This document shows, in pieces, positions 6,355 to 6,750 of a DNA stretch of 6,750 bases. The DNA lies in the NCBI GenBank assembly GCA_030450535.1, contig JAKDIK010000153.1, positions 1 through 6,750 on the forward strand, in the 5' to 3' direction. The notes under the pieces are model-generated. The model was given only the letters and a program-made list of their open reading frames with translations. It was not told the origin of the DNA and did no database searches. The translations under genes and the position numbers were made by a program. Origin of the DNA: Propionibacteriaceae bacterium. Its GTDB lineage: Bacteria; Actinomycetota; Actinomycetes; Propionibacteriales; Propionibacteriaceae. How positions within the stretch are numbered: position 1 is the stretch's first letter; each line of letters starts with the position of its first letter.

Positions 6355-6750
6355 TGGACGGACGCCGACGCATCATCGCCGGGACGCTGGTCGCGGTCAT
6401 CCTCGTGGCACTGCTGGGGTGGGCGCTCCGGCCGCAGCAGGCGGAGGCGGCTTACGTGACCGCGCCCGCGGCGCGGGGGTCCCTGACCCAGCAGCTCACG
6501 CTCGTCGGGCCGGTCGCGCGGGCGTCCGAGGCGACGCTGGACTTCGCGACGCCCTCCGAGGTGACGGCTGTCCACGTGCGGCTGGGCGATCAGGTGACGG
6601 CGGGCCAGGAGATCGCGACGATCGACGCCGCCCCGCTGCGGCTGGCCGTGCTGCAGGCGCGGGCGTCCGTCGCGCAGGCCGAGGCGCAGCTCGACGCCGA
6701 CCTGACCGCCCGCGACAACGGCGGCAGCCGCGTGGCGACCGGGGCGTCGG
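6354..6750 (+). CDS. Second membrane-fusion (HlyD/MacA-like) protein, 3' end beyond the window
   Basis: The frame is open from an ATG at 6354 to the window edge, giving 132 visible residues with no stop. A basic start (RRR at 4-6) is followed by one transmembrane helix at about 7-25. Then come an extracytoplasmic segment and a biotinyl-lipoyl-like half-motif, VTAVHVRLGDQVTAGQEIAT at 70-89, leading into an Ala/Gln-rich helix at about 96-118 that begins the adaptor hairpin. The ATG overlaps the permease stop as TGATG, with GGAG at 6344-6347 six bases upstream; an in-frame GTG at 6351 is an alternative start. It resembles the first adaptor in plan, but its sequence is clearly different, so it is not a recent duplicate. 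It should belong to the same transporter. Whether it is full length cannot be seen. Confidence 0.86.
   Translation, partial: MDGRRRIIAGTLVAVILVALLGWALRPQQAEAAYVTAPAARGSLTQQLTLVGPVARASEATLDFATPSEVTAVHVRLGDQVTAGQEIATIDAAPLRLAVLQARASVAQAEAQLDADLTARDNGGSRVATGAS

Overview
The window is high-GC DNA with dense, short-spaced genes and strong G/C preference at third codon positions. Together with an actinobacterial-style GlnE, this points to an Actinomycetota chromosome. A Propionibacteriales-like host is a guess from overall flavour and is not shown by any single marker.

Layout: the left half (113-3076, minus strand) is one complete gene, glnE, the bifunctional glutamine synthetase adenylyltransferase/adenylyl-removing enzyme. 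Its 3' end is tandemly duplicated: a second copy of the last ~45 coding bases, the stop codon and flanking DNA lies 62 bp further downstream. The junction of the two copies forms a strong all-G/C hairpin just past the real stop. Bases 1-50 hold no gene that can be identified.

A 181-bp divergent intergenic region (3077-3257) separates glnE from a plus-strand operon filling the right half. The operon encodes a membrane-fusion (MacA/YknX/HlyD-like) protein, a MacB/LolD-type ABC ATPase, a MacB/FtsX-type four-helix permease, and the first 132 codons of a second membrane-fusion protein cut by the window end. Every junction overlaps (ATGA, ATGA, TGATG), so the genes are probably translationally coupled and act as one complex. 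By family knowledge the ATPase powers the mechanotransmitting permease, while the adaptor protein(s) gather or guide substrate on the outer face of the membrane. Such systems export peptides, lipids, drugs or siderophores; the substrate cannot be read from this sequence.

No RNA gene, mobile element, CRISPR array or obvious horizontal-transfer signature was seen. The points most worth a second look are the duplicated glnE tail with its junction hairpin, the two-adaptor ABC operon, and a seven-codon leader ORF overlapping the first adaptor's start codon.
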